Below, piece after piece: positions 24,365 through 33,281 of a stretch of 64,000 nucleotides of DNA. The stretch comes from an uncultured Prevotella sp. (GTDB lineage: Bacteria; Bacteroidota; Bacteroidia; Bacteroidales; Bacteroidaceae), in assembly GCA_900320905.1 (NCBI GenBank), contig ONTZ01000024.1, positions 1-64,000 of the forward strand, in the 5' to 3' direction. The position numbers and the translations under genes were made by a program. Position 1 is the stretch's first letter. Each line of letters opens with the position of its first letter. The notes below the pieces were generated by a model that was given only the letters and a program-made list of their open reading frames with translations, was not told the origin of the DNA and made no database searches.

Positions 24365-27300
24365 ATGATACGTTTCTTTCAGACCCCACAAAAATCAGTG
24401 ATTGCCACTGAGGCCAATCACGCACTATGTGAACAGGAAATCAAGGAATTAAACTGGCTTTATGGCGAGGCAGAACTGCTGGATGCAGAGCAGTTGGAGG
24501 GCTTTTTCATAGGTCCGCGTCGCGAAATGGTGACCCCATGGTCAACCAATGCCGTAGAGATTACGCAGAACATGGGTATTCAAGGCATCAGTCGTATCGA
24601 GGAGTATTTCCCCGTTGCCAGCAAAGAGGCCGAATATGACGAGATGCTGCAGCGAATGTATAACGGTTTAAACCAGGATATCTTTACGATTAACATCCAG
24701 CCAGAGCCCATTAAGTATGTGGACAATCTGGAAGAATACAATGAACAGGAGGGACTGGCTCTCAGTCCTGAAGAGATTGAGTATCTGCACGGACTGGAGA
24801 AGCAGAATGGCAGACCTCTAACCGATTCTGAGATTTTCGGATTCGCCCAGATCAACTCTGAGCACTGCCGTCATAAGATCTTCGGCGGTACCTTTATCAT
24901 CGACGGTAAGGAAATGGAGTCCAGCCTCTTTGCGATGATCAAGAAGACTACACAAGAGAACCCCAACAAGATTCTCTCGGCTTATAAGGATAACGTCGCT
25001 TTTGCACAGGGACCGGTGGTTGAGCAATTCGCACCAAAAGACCAGAGTACGAGCGACTGGTTCCAAGTGAAAGACATCGAGAGCGTCATCTCGTTGAAAG
25101 CCGAGACACACAACTTCCCGACGACCGTAGAGCCCTTCAACGGCGCAGCCACAGGTACAGGTGGTGAGATCCGTGACCGTATGGGTGGTGGTGTCGGTTC
25201 GTGGCCGATTGCTGGTACGGCAGTCTATATGACGGCTTATCCTCGTCTTGACGAATCTGGAGATCCCGGATTATCCGGAAAAACCAGCATCATGCGCGAT
25301 TGGGAAAATATCCTTCCTGTTCGTCAGTGGCTGTATCAGACCCCACAACAGATCCTGACAAAGGCCTCCAATGGTGCCTCTGACTTCGGTAATAAGTTTG
25401 GCCAGCCCCTCATCTGCGGTTCTGTACTGACATTCGAGCATCAGGAGGGAAAAGAGAAATATGCCTACGACAAAGTTATCATGCTGGCAGGTGGCGTGGG
25501 TTACGGCACTAAGCGCGACTGCTTGAAGAAGGAACCCCAGAAAGGCAATAAGGTGGTGGTCGTCGGTGGTGACAACTATCGTATCGGTCTGGGTGGCGGT
25601 TCTGTGTCATCCGTTGATACGGGCCGCTACAGCAACGGCATCGAATTAAATGCTGTTCAGCGTGCCAACCCTGAGATGCAGAAGCGTGCCTATAACCTGG
25701 TTCGTGCCCTCTGTGAGGAGGATGTGAACCCCGTTGTCTCTATCCACGACCACGGCTCAGCCGGTCATTTGAACTGCCTCTCTGAACTCGTTGAGGAGTG
25801 CGGCGGTGAGATCGATATGACCAAGTTGCCTATCGGTGACAAAACCCTTTCAAGCAAGGAGATTATCGCCAATGAGAGTCAGGAGCGCATGGGCTTGCTC
25901 ATCGACGAGAAACATATCGAGCATGTGCGTAAGATAGCAGAGCGTGAGCGTGCCCCGCTATATGTGGTCGGTGAGACTACTGGCGATGCCCACTTCTCGT
26001 TCAAGCAGGGTGACGGTGTGAAGCCTTTCGACCTCGACGTGGCTCAGATGTTCGGACACTCTCCGAAGACCATTATGCGCGACAATACCGTCGAACGTCA
26101 TTATGCTGATGTCACCTATACACAAGATAAGATGGAGGAATACCTTGAACGTGTGCTCCAGTTGGAGGCTGTGGCCTGCAAGGACTGGCTCACCAATAAG
26201 GTAGACCGCTCTGTAACAGGCAAGATTGCCCGTCAGCAGTGTCAGGGTGAGATTCAGTTACCGTTGAGCGACTGTGGTGTCGTAGCCCTCGACTATCGTG
26301 GAGAGAAAGGTATTGCCACCGCCCTCGGACACGCTCCTCAGGCTGGTTTGGCTGATCCCGCTGCAGGAAGTGTGCTTTCCGTCGCAGAGGCTCTGACGAA
26401 TATTGTCTGGGCACCGATGGCAGAAGGCATGGACTCCATCTCCCTCTCTGCCAACTGGATGTGGCCCTGTCGCTCTCAGGAGGGTGAGGATGCCCGTCTG
26501 TATGCAGGTGTAAAGGCCCTGAGCGATTTCTGCTGTGACCTTCATATCAACGTACCTACCGGTAAGGACTCACTGTCACTCTCTCAGCAGTATCCCAACG
26601 GCGAGAAGATTATCTCTCCGGGAACAGTGATTGTCAGTGCTGGTGGTGAGGTTTCTGATATCAAGAAGGTGGTGTCTCCTGTATTGGTTAACGATAAGAA
26701 GGCCTCACTCTATCATATCGACTTCTCGTTCGACGAGCAGCGTCTGGGCGGTTCCGCCTTTGCCCAGAGTTTGGGCAAGGTGGGCGACGATGTGCCAACG
26801 GTAAAGAATCCCGAGTACTTTGCCGATGCTTTCATGGCTGTACAACAGATGATTGAGAAGGGCTGGATCATGGCCGGTCACGACATCTCTGCCGGTGGTC
26901 TGATTACCACGCTTCTTGAAATGTGCTTCGCCAACCAGAAAGGCGGCCTTCACATCAACCTGCACGATATCTGCAAGGATGGCGACATCGTAAAAGCACT
27001 CTTCGCAGAGAATCCGGGTGTGGTCATCGAGGTAAGTGATGAGTACAAGCAGGAGTTTAAGGACTTCATGGAAGAGCAGGGTGTTGGCTATGCCAAGATT
27101 GGTTATCCTGTAGAGGATAGTCGCGAACTGGTAGTGGTTTACCCCGGGAAATCTAGTGATTCTGGAGAATCCTGTTCATTTACCTTCGATATTGATGCTC
27201 TGCGCGACACTTGGTACAAAACCTCCTATCTCCTCGATCGCAAACAGAGTTTCAATGGCAAGGCTAAGGAACGCTTCGAGAACTACAAGAAACAGCCTAT

Positions 27301-28117
27301 CGAGATGAAGTTCCCGAAAGGCTTCACAGGTAAACTCGCCCAATATGGTCTGAATCCTGATCGTCGCGAGTCATCAGGCGTGAAGGCTGCCATCATCCGT
27401 GAGAAGGGAACCAACGGTGAACGCGAGATGGCCTATATGCTCTATCTCGCCGGCTTCGACGTGAAGGATGTGATGATGACCGACCTCATCACGGGTCGCG
27501 AGACTTTAGAGGAAGTTAACCTCATTGTCTTCTGCGGCGGCTTCTCCAATTCCGACGTGCTCGGTTCTGCCAAGGGCTGGGCTGGTGCCTTCCTCTTCAA
27601 CCCAAAAGCCAAGGAAGCGCTCGACAAGTTCTATGCCCGCGAGGACACCCTGTCATTGGGTATCTGTAACGGTTGTCAGTTGATGGTGGAACTCGGTCTG
27701 ACTGGGGCAAAGGGAGCCAAGATGCTGCACAACGACTCGCATAAGTTCGAGAGTGAGTTCATCTCATTAGCCATTCCGCAGAACAACAGCGTAATGTTCG
27801 GCTCACTGAGCGGCTCGAAACTCGGTCTCTGGGTGGCTCACGGCGAGGGCAAATTCCATCTGCCCGAGGCAGAGAGTGCCTATAATGTGATTGCCAAGTA
27901 CAACTATGCTGGCTATCCCGCTAATCCCAATGGTTCTGACTACAACGTCGCAGGTATCTGCTCTGCCGATGGCCGTCATCTCTGCATGATGCCCCATCTG
28001 GAACGTGCCTTCTTCCCCTGGCAGAACGCCTGGTATCCTGCTGACCGCAAGGCAGACGAAATCACCCCATGGATCGAGGCCTTTGTGAACGCCCGCAAAT
28101 GGATTGAGCAGCGATGA
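24365..28117 (+). CDS. purL: Phosphoribosylformylglycinamidine synthase, single-chain
   Basis: At 1250 residues this is the large PurL that makes FGAM from FGAR, ATP and glutamine in purine synthesis. Visible blocks: N-terminal PurS-like domain; linker with INSEHCRHKIFGG (about 162); first synthetase domain with AETHNFPTTVEPFNGAATGTGGEIRD; second with STGKDSLS-type loop NVPTGKDSLSLS; C-terminal class I glutaminase with nucleophile Cys1101 in LGICNGCQLM, and catalytic His in VAHGEGKF and MPHLERAFFPWQ. Two loops carry extra Gly/Ser-rich residues (about 297-307 and near 930, YPGKSSDSGESCS) compared with what I recall of Bacteroides PurL. Its stop overlaps the next ATG by 4 bp. Confidence 0.97.
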   Translation: MIRFFQTPQKSVIATEANHALCEQEIKELNWLYGEAELLDAEQLEGFFIGPRREMVTPWSTNAVEITQNMGIQGISRIEEYFPVASKEAEYDEMLQRMYNGLNQDIFTINIQPEPIKYVDNLEEYNEQEGLALSPEEIEYLHGLEKQNGRPLTDSEIFGFAQINSEHCRHKIFGGTFIIDGKEMESSLFAMIKKTTQENPNKILSAYKDNVAFAQGPVVEQFAPKDQSTSDWFQVKDIESVISLKAETHNFPTTVEPFNGAATGTGGEIRDRMGGGVGSWPIAGTAVYMTAYPRLDESGDPGLSGKTSIMRDWENILPVRQWLYQTPQQILTKASNGASDFGNKFGQPLICGSVLTFEHQEGKEKYAYDKVIMLAGGVGYGTKRDCLKKEPQKGNKVVVVGGDNYRIGLGGGSVSSVDTGRYSNGIELNAVQRANPEMQKRAYNLVRALCEEDVNPVVSIHDHGSAGHLNCLSELVEECGGEIDMTKLPIGDKTLSSKEIIANESQERMGLLIDEKHIEHVRKIAERERAPLYVVGETTGDAHFSFKQGDGVKPFDLDVAQMFGHSPKTIMRDNTVERHYADVTYTQDKMEEYLERVLQLEAVACKDWLTNKVDRSVTGKIARQQCQGEIQLPLSDCGVVALDYRGEKGIATALGHAPQAGLADPAAGSVLSVAEALTNIVWAPMAEGMDSISLSANWMWPCRSQEGEDARLYAGVKALSDFCCDLHINVPTGKDSLSLSQQYPNGEKIISPGTVIVSAGGEVSDIKKVVSPVLVNDKKASLYHIDFSFDEQRLGGSAFAQSLGKVGDDVPTVKNPEYFADAFMAVQQMIEKGWIMAGHDISAGGLITTLLEMCFANQKGGLHINLHDICKDGDIVKALFAENPGVVIEVSDEYKQEFKDFMEEQGVGYAKIGYPVEDSRELVVVYPGKSSDSGESCSFTFDIDALRDTWYKTSYLLDRKQSFNGKAKERFENYKKQPIEMKFPKGFTGKLAQYGLNPDRRESSGVKAAIIREKGTNGEREMAYMLYLAGFDVKDVMMTDLITGRETLEEVNLIVFCGGFSNSDVLGSAKGWAGAFLFNPKAKEALDKFYAREDTLSLGICNGCQLMVELGLTGAKGAKMLHNDSHKFESEFISLAIPQNNSVMFGSLSGSKLGLWVAHGEGKFHLPEAESAYNVIAKYNYAGYPANPNGSDYNVAGICSADGRHLCMMPHLERAFFPWQNAWYPADRKADEITPWIEAFVNARKWIEQR

Positions 28118-28662
28118 ATATCTACTGGGAATCATTCAGGACTTTCTTTAAGATTGGCATATTCACCCTCGGGGGTGGATATGCCATGATACCATTGATA
28201 GAGGAAGAGGTCGTCAACAAGAAGCATTGGGTAACGAAAGAAGAGATGCTCGACTTGATTGCCATCGCCCAGAGTTGTCCGGGTGTCTTCGCCATTAATA
28301 TCGCCACCTTCATCGGATATAAATTAAATAAGGTACGTGGAGCCATCTCGACCACCCTTGGCACTGCCCTGCCCTCTTTCCTTATCATTCTGGCCATAGC
28401 CATCTTCTTCAAGCAGTTTGAGGACAATCCGATTGTGGCTGCTATCTTCCGGGGAATCCGTCCTGCGGTAGTGGCACTGATCGCTGTTCCTACCTTCCGT
28501 CTGGGACAGCGTGCGAAACTGAATAAATACACCATCTGGATCCCAGTTGTCTGCGCTCTCGCCATCTGGGCATTGGGGGTCTCACCTATTTATATTATTA
28601 TCATAGCAGGGCTCGCCGGCTATCTCTATGGGAAATTTATCCGGAATACAGTAGTTAAGTAA
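28114..28662 (+). CDS. Half-size chromate transporter (CHR) family protein, first of pair
   Basis: The 182-residue membrane protein has the CHR signature FFKIGIFTLGGGYAMIPLIEEEVV near the N-terminus and SCPGVFAINIATFIGYK, followed by about five hydrophobic helices. It overlaps purL by ATGA, so translation is probably coupled. CHR proteins export chromate in some bacteria; many distant members move other anions or are uncharacterised. In Bacteroidetes, two half-size proteins encoded in tandem, as here, normally act together. Substrate not predictable from the sequence. Confidence 0.85.
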   Translation: MNIYWESFRTFFKIGIFTLGGGYAMIPLIEEEVVNKKHWVTKEEMLDLIAIAQSCPGVFAINIATFIGYKLNKVRGAISTTLGTALPSFLIILAIAIFFKQFEDNPIVAAIFRGIRPAVVALIAVPTFRLGQRAKLNKYTIWIPVVCALAIWALGVSPIYIIIIAGLAGYLYGKFIRNTVVK

Positions 28663-28671
28663 TTAAGCCAA

Positions 28672-29247
28672 ATGATATTCATCTCTCTATTCATCACATT
28701 CTTTGAGATTGGGCTCTTTGGGTTTGGCGGGGGCTATGGGATGCTGTCGCTCATTCAGCACGAGACGGTAGAGACGCATCACTGGCTGTCCACTTCCGAA
28801 TTTACCGACATCGTCGCCATCTCTCAAATGACACCAGGTCCCATCGGCATCAACAGCGCCACCTACTGCGGTTACACAGCCATCCACAATGCGGGCTACG
28901 GCGAGATGATGGCCATCCTCGGTTCCGCCACTGCCACCTTCGCGCTTGTACTCCCCTCGCTCATCCTGATGATCCTAATTAGCAAGATGTTTATGAAGTA
29001 CATGAACACCCCGCTGGTGCAGTCAGTATTTAAAGGTCTTCGCCCTGCCGTTGTAGGCCTCCTCGCCGCCGCTACCCTCCTGCTCTGTAACAAAGAAAAC
29101 TTCTCCACGCCGATGGAGAATCCCTGGCAGTTCTTCATCAGTTGTGCTCTGCTCATTGCCACCGCCTTTGGCACAGGCTACCTGAAAATCAACCCTATCC
29201 GTATGATCTGTTACGCCGGCCTTGCCGGATTACTTCTTCTTTACTGA
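28672..29247 (+). CDS. Half-size chromate transporter (CHR) family protein, second of pair
   Basis: The 191-residue partner of the preceding gene begins 9 bp after it. It shares the motif FFEIGLFGFGGGYGMLSLIQHE and the SQMTPGPIGINSATYCGY segment, then hydrophobic helices and a KGLRPAVVGLLAAA motif that also occurs in the first protein (RGIRPAVVALIAVP). The paired repeats suggest an old duplication and an antiparallel heterodimer. Downstream lies an array of hairpin-forming repeats. Same caveat on substrate as for its partner. Confidence 0.85.
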   Translation: MIFISLFITFFEIGLFGFGGGYGMLSLIQHETVETHHWLSTSEFTDIVAISQMTPGPIGINSATYCGYTAIHNAGYGEMMAILGSATATFALVLPSLILMILISKMFMKYMNTPLVQSVFKGLRPAVVGLLAAATLLLCNKENFSTPMENPWQFFISCALLIATAFGTGYLKINPIRMICYAGLAGLLLLY

Positions 29248-29261
29248 TATACAGTGACGTC

Positions 29262-29450
29262 TGCCCTGAATCTGGGGCACGTTTATGCACACCAGGCAGA
29301 AATATGCCTTGAATCTGGGGCAAGATATTCTGACCTCGGAAAAGTATGCCCTGAATCTGGGGCACGTTTATGCACACCGGGCAGAAGTATGCCCTGAATC
29401 TGAGGCACGTTTATGCCCCCTGTGCATAAGTATGAACCGGATTCAGGGCA
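29262..29450. repeat. Tandem 42-43-bp hairpin repeats with an inverted end copy
   Basis: Four adjoining units start at 29262, 29305, 29347 and 29390 (lengths 43, 42, 43, 43). Each begins TGCC[CT]TGAATCTG[GA]GGCA, which can fold as a small hairpin. The rest, ACGTTTATGCACACC..GGCAGAA.TA, is well kept in units 1 and 3, partly in 4, and diverged in 2. At 29440-29450 the core appears inverted (GATTCAGGGCA). A further diverged copy, TTGCCCGAAATCTCAGGCA, is at 29474-29492. There are no spacers, so it is not a CRISPR array. Confidence 0.85.
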
Positions 29451-29591
29451 AGGTTTACCCCCCCTGGGGATGGCTTGCCCGAAATCTCAGGCATAATAAT
29501 ACCGGAATGGCTCTATCTGATTCTTAGACAAACTTGAATAGTCTCACCATAGGCATAGCGATGGTAAAGATTCAGATTTCAGGAAAAACTT

Positions 29592-29622
29592 TTTGCTGGC
29601 TCAAGAATTATTTGTAATTTTG
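29592..29622 (+). promoter_or_regulatory. Promoter of the GH2 gene
   Basis: TTTG (29592-29595), 19 bp, TAATTTTG (29615-29622), followed by the ATG at 29649. Matches the Bacteroidetes promoter consensus well. Confidence 0.7.
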
Positions 29623-29648
29623 CAGCATTCGACAAGAATGGTATAAAT

Positions 29649-31532
29649 ATGAGACAATTACTGAGTATCGTCCTTTCTGTCATCGGAGGCGGGTTCCTTG
29701 CGGTGGCATCAGCGGCAACGCTACCCTTGATTCAAAACGTGAATGCCTATGAGAGTCTGTCACTCAATGGCGAGTGGAACTACATCGTCGATGTGCAGGA
29801 AGAGGGCTATTACGATTATCGCATGAACCCCACGCCCTGGGGATTCTTCCGCAATGCCAAACCCCATCGGCCTGAGGACCTCATCGAATACGACTTCGAC
29901 AAGTCGCCTACGATGAAGATTCCCGGAGACTGGAATACGCAAGATGAACGGCTATTTTTCTATGAGGGTACAGTATGGTTCAAAAAGAGTTTTGTTCTCT
30001 CAGATGTAGAGGCGAATCACCGTATCCTCCTTTATTTCGGTGCCGTCAACTACGACTGCCGCATCTGGGTAAACGGACAAGAGGCAGGCCGTCACATTGG
30101 TGGTTTTACACCCTTCAACTTCGATGTTACTAATCTGCTGAAAAAGGGTGAGAACAACGTTATCGTCAAGGTCGACAACAAACGTCACGCTGAGGATGTG
30201 CCCACGCAGATCTTCGACTGGTGGAACTACGGTGGCATCACCCGCAACGTACTGTTGGTAAAGGTGCCAACGGCCTTCTTCGGCTCCTCTCACGAAGTGG
30301 CATCACAAGAGAGGAGTCTTGCATCGGTCACAAAACCGAGTTATATCGAGGACTATAGTCTGCAACTGATGAAAGGCGAGGTAAAGGACAAACAACGTAA
30401 GATCCTCGTCAAGGTACAACTCAGTGAACCCCTTGAGGGGCATCTGATCACAGTAAACATCGCCGAACTGAAACTATCGCTGCCACTCCTGACAGATACC
30501 AAGGGCTGGGCGAGCGATATCGTCAGCGTGCCTGCCAAGAAACTCTCCCTTTGGAGTCCTGACAACCCCAAGCGCTACCGTGTGGAAATCAAGCACTACA
30601 ATACGAGTATTACCGACAGCATCGGCTTCCGTACCATTGAGACCCGTGACAAGCAGATTCTGCTCAACGGCCAGCCCATCTTCCTCAAGGGTATCTCCAT
30701 CCACAACGAAAAGCCCAACGGCGGCGGACGCGCCAATTCAGTAGAAGACGCCCGTACGCTGCTCTCGTGGGCCAAAGAACTGGGCTGCAACTTCGTCCGT
30801 CTGGCACATTACCCCCACCATGAGGAGATGGTGCGCGAGGCTGAGAGGATGGGTATCCTGGTGTGGTCGGAGATTCCCGTCTACTGGACCATCGCATGGA
30901 AAAACCCAAAAACCTACGAGAACGCCCAGAACCAACTGCGCGACATGATCAGTCGCGACCACAACCGTGCCAATGTCATCATTTGGAGCATCGCCAACGA
31001 GACGCCTCATTCCAAGGAACGCGACACCTTCCTCGGCAACCTCGCGAAGTATGCCCGCAGTCTCGACGATACCCGTCTCATCTCTATGGCCATGGAGGTG
31101 ACAGGAGCCTCCAACTACGTGAACCGCCTCAATGACAATATGAATCAATACGTCGATGTGGTGAGTTTCAACCAGTATATCGGCTGGTACCGCGATGTGA
31201 ACGATGCCCCGAAGATGACGTGGGAGATTCCCTATAACAAACCCGTCATCGTGAGCGAGTTCGGTGGAGGAGCCAAATATGGCTATCATGGTGCAAAGAA
31301 CCAGCGCTGGACGGAGGAGTTCCAGGAGAACCTCTACCGCGAGAACTGCGCCATGCTCGATAAGATTGAAGGACTCGCCGGCACCACGCCCTGGATTTTG
31401 AAGGATTTCCGCTCACCCCGTCGCGTACTCCCCGACGTGCAGGACTATTACAACCGTAAGGGTCTGTTCAGCGACAAAGGCGAGAAAAAGAAAGCCTTCT
31501 ACGTGTTGAAGGCGTGGTACGACAGCAAATAA
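29649..31532 (+). CDS. Secreted GH2 glycosidase, probable beta-glucuronidase
   Basis: The 627-residue protein has a signal peptide (MRQLLSIVLS...AVASA) and the three-part GH2 layout: sugar-binding jelly roll (about 30-210, with NYDCRIWVNGQEAG and WWNYGGITRNV), immunoglobulin-like domain (about 210-310), and TIM barrel to the end. Acid/base Glu451 is in IANETP and nucleophile Glu537 in VSEFGGG. Near the C-terminus NRKG (Asn602, Lys604) matches the N-x-K motif that in beta-glucuronidases contacts the sugar carboxylate, so I favour beta-glucuronidase over beta-galactosidase. It has its own promoter and stands alone between the CHR pair and ettA. It could remove glucuronic acid from plant or host glycans; this is inference. 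Confidence 0.85.
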   Translation: MRQLLSIVLSVIGGGFLAVASAATLPLIQNVNAYESLSLNGEWNYIVDVQEEGYYDYRMNPTPWGFFRNAKPHRPEDLIEYDFDKSPTMKIPGDWNTQDERLFFYEGTVWFKKSFVLSDVEANHRILLYFGAVNYDCRIWVNGQEAGRHIGGFTPFNFDVTNLLKKGENNVIVKVDNKRHAEDVPTQIFDWWNYGGITRNVLLVKVPTAFFGSSHEVASQERSLASVTKPSYIEDYSLQLMKGEVKDKQRKILVKVQLSEPLEGHLITVNIAELKLSLPLLTDTKGWASDIVSVPAKKLSLWSPDNPKRYRVEIKHYNTSITDSIGFRTIETRDKQILLNGQPIFLKGISIHNEKPNGGGRANSVEDARTLLSWAKELGCNFVRLAHYPHHEEMVREAERMGILVWSEIPVYWTIAWKNPKTYENAQNQLRDMISRDHNRANVIIWSIANETPHSKERDTFLGNLAKYARSLDDTRLISMAMEVTGASNYVNRLNDNMNQYVDVVSFNQYIGWYRDVNDAPKMTWEIPYNKPVIVSEFGGGAKYGYHGAKNQRWTEEFQENLYRENCAMLDKIEGLAGTTPWILKDFRSPRRVLPDVQDYYNRKGLFSDKGEKKKAFYVLKAWYDSK

Positions 31533-31573
31533 CAAAAGGAAAAACCTAACAACAACGAAAAATAGTAAAACTT

Positions 31574-33271
31574 ATGGCAACAGTCGACGATAAGAAAGTA
31601 ATCTTCTCAATGGTCGGAGTGAGCAAGACCATCCAGCAGAACCAGAAACAAGTGCTCAAGAACATCTATCTTAGTTTCTTCTATGGTGCAAAGATTGGCA
31701 TCATCGGTCTCAATGGTGCTGGTAAATCAACGCTCATGAAGATTATCGCTGGCCTTGACCAGCAATATCAGGGCAACGTAGTGTGGAGCCCTGGCTACAC
31801 CGTAGGTTATCTGCCCCAGGATCCGCCACTCAACGAGGAGAAGACAGTAAAGGAGAACGTGATGGAAGGCGTGCAGCACGTCTATGACGCACTGGCCGAA
31901 TATGACGACATCAATGTGAAATTCGGACTGCCAGAGTATTACGAGGATCCTGACAAGATGGACAAGTTGATGCAGCGTCAGGCAGAACTGCAGGATATTA
32001 TCGACTCTACGGATGCCTGGAACATGGACTCGAAACTCGACCGTGCGATGGCTGCCCTGAACTGTCCTCCAGGCGACTGGAGCGTAAAGAATCTCTCTGG
32101 CGGCGAACGTCGTCGTGTGGCACTCTGTCGTCTGTTGCTTCAGAAGCCCGATGTACTGTTGCTCGACGAGCCTACCAACCACCTCGATGCTGAGTCAATC
32201 GATTGGTTAGAACAGCATCTGCAACAGTACGAGGGTACAGTCATTGCCGTCACCCACGACCGCTATTTCCTTGATGATGTGGCTGAGTGGATTCTTGAAC
32301 TGGATCGTGGCGAGGGCATACCCTGGAAAGGCAATTATTCTTCATGGCTGGAACAGAAGTCGCAGCGTCTGGCTCAGGAAGAGAAGTCTGCCTCCAAACG
32401 TCGCAAGACCCTCGAACGTGAGTTGGAGTGGGTACGCATGGCACCTAAGGCTCGTCACGCCAAGGGTAAGGCTCGTCTGAATTCGTACGAAATGATGCTC
32501 AACGAGGAACAAAAACAGAAAGAAGAGAAACTGGAGATCTTCATCCCCAACGGACCTCGTCTGGGTAATAAGGTCATCGTGGCAGAACATGTGGCGAAGT
32601 CATATCCAGAGAAAACGCTGTTCACCGACCTTAACTTCATGTTGCCACCTAACGGCATCGTGGGTGTCATCGGACCCAATGGCGCAGGCAAGACCACGCT
32701 CTTCCGCCTCATCATGGGGCTGGAGCAGGCCGATGCCGGCTCGTTCTCTGTGGGTGAGACGGTAAAACTGGCCTACGTGGATCAGCAGCATAAGGATATC
32801 GACCCGGAAAAAAGTGTCTATCAGGTGGTGTCGCAAGGCAATGAGACCATCCGTATGGGTGGTAAGGATGTCAACGTGCGTGCCTATCTCAGTCGCTTTA
32901 ATTTCAGTGGAGCCGATCAGGAGAAGAAATGCGCCGTACTCTCTGGTGGTGAGCGCAACCGCTTACATCTGGCCATCGCCTTGAAACAGGAAGGTAATGT
33001 GTTGTTGCTCGACGAGCCTACCAATGATATCGACGTGAACACCCTACGTGCGCTGGAGGAAGGTCTTGAGGCTTTTGCGGGTTGTGCCGTCATTATCAGC
33101 CACGACCGTTGGTTCCTCGATCGTATCTGTACACATATCCTGGCATTCGAGGGAGAGGGTAATGTGTTCTACTTCGAGGGAAACTACAGTGAGTACGAAT
33201 CCAACAAAGCCAAGCGATTAGGTCTCGAAGAGCCCAAGCGTTCGCGTTATCGCAAACTGATGGAGGAGTAA
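31574..33271 (+). CDS. ettA: ABC-F ribosomal ATPase EttA (energy-dependent translational throttle)
   Basis: The 565-residue soluble protein has two ABC cassettes and no membrane segment. Cassette 1: Walker A GLNGAGKST (about 48), signature LSGGERRR, Walker B LLLDEPTNHLD. Cassette 2: Walker A GPNGAGKTT, signature LSGGERNR, Walker B LLLDEPTNDID. Between them is the ABC-F linker (ELEWVRMAPKARHAKGKARL). Length matches E. coli EttA (555). EttA binds the ribosomal E site and gates the first peptide bond according to the ATP/ADP level. It lies 41 bp after the GH2 gene and ends 10 bp before the convergent GH43 gene, with no terminator visible. Confidence 0.93.
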   Translation: MATVDDKKVIFSMVGVSKTIQQNQKQVLKNIYLSFFYGAKIGIIGLNGAGKSTLMKIIAGLDQQYQGNVVWSPGYTVGYLPQDPPLNEEKTVKENVMEGVQHVYDALAEYDDINVKFGLPEYYEDPDKMDKLMQRQAELQDIIDSTDAWNMDSKLDRAMAALNCPPGDWSVKNLSGGERRRVALCRLLLQKPDVLLLDEPTNHLDAESIDWLEQHLQQYEGTVIAVTHDRYFLDDVAEWILELDRGEGIPWKGNYSSWLEQKSQRLAQEEKSASKRRKTLERELEWVRMAPKARHAKGKARLNSYEMMLNEEQKQKEEKLEIFIPNGPRLGNKVIVAEHVAKSYPEKTLFTDLNFMLPPNGIVGVIGPNGAGKTTLFRLIMGLEQADAGSFSVGETVKLAYVDQQHKDIDPEKSVYQVVSQGNETIRMGGKDVNVRAYLSRFNFSGADQEKKCAVLSGGERNRLHLAIALKQEGNVLLLDEPTNDIDVNTLRALEEGLEAFAGCAVIISHDRWFLDRICTHILAFEGEGNVFYFEGNYSEYESNKAKRLGLEEPKRSRYRKLMEE

Positions 33272-33281
33272 CACAAAAATC

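Larger units (their letters stand above)
29248..29648. other. Intergenic region of 401 bp: repeat array, spacer, promoter
   Basis: No convincing gene. From 29262 to about 29495 there are tandem and inverted hairpin repeats (listed separately). From 29500 to 29590 I see nothing recognisable. The promoter of the GH2 gene is at 29592-29622. Two small open frames across the repeats change reading phase with each 43-bp unit and are not credible genes. Confidence 0.7.

Noticed and set aside
29262..29450. CRISPR array
   Set aside because: The units adjoin without variable spacers, and no cas gene is present in the window.
29285..29527. Small plus-strand frame across the 43-bp repeats
   Set aside because: Repeat units are 42-43 bp, so each copy is read in a different phase; there is no signal of coding constraint.
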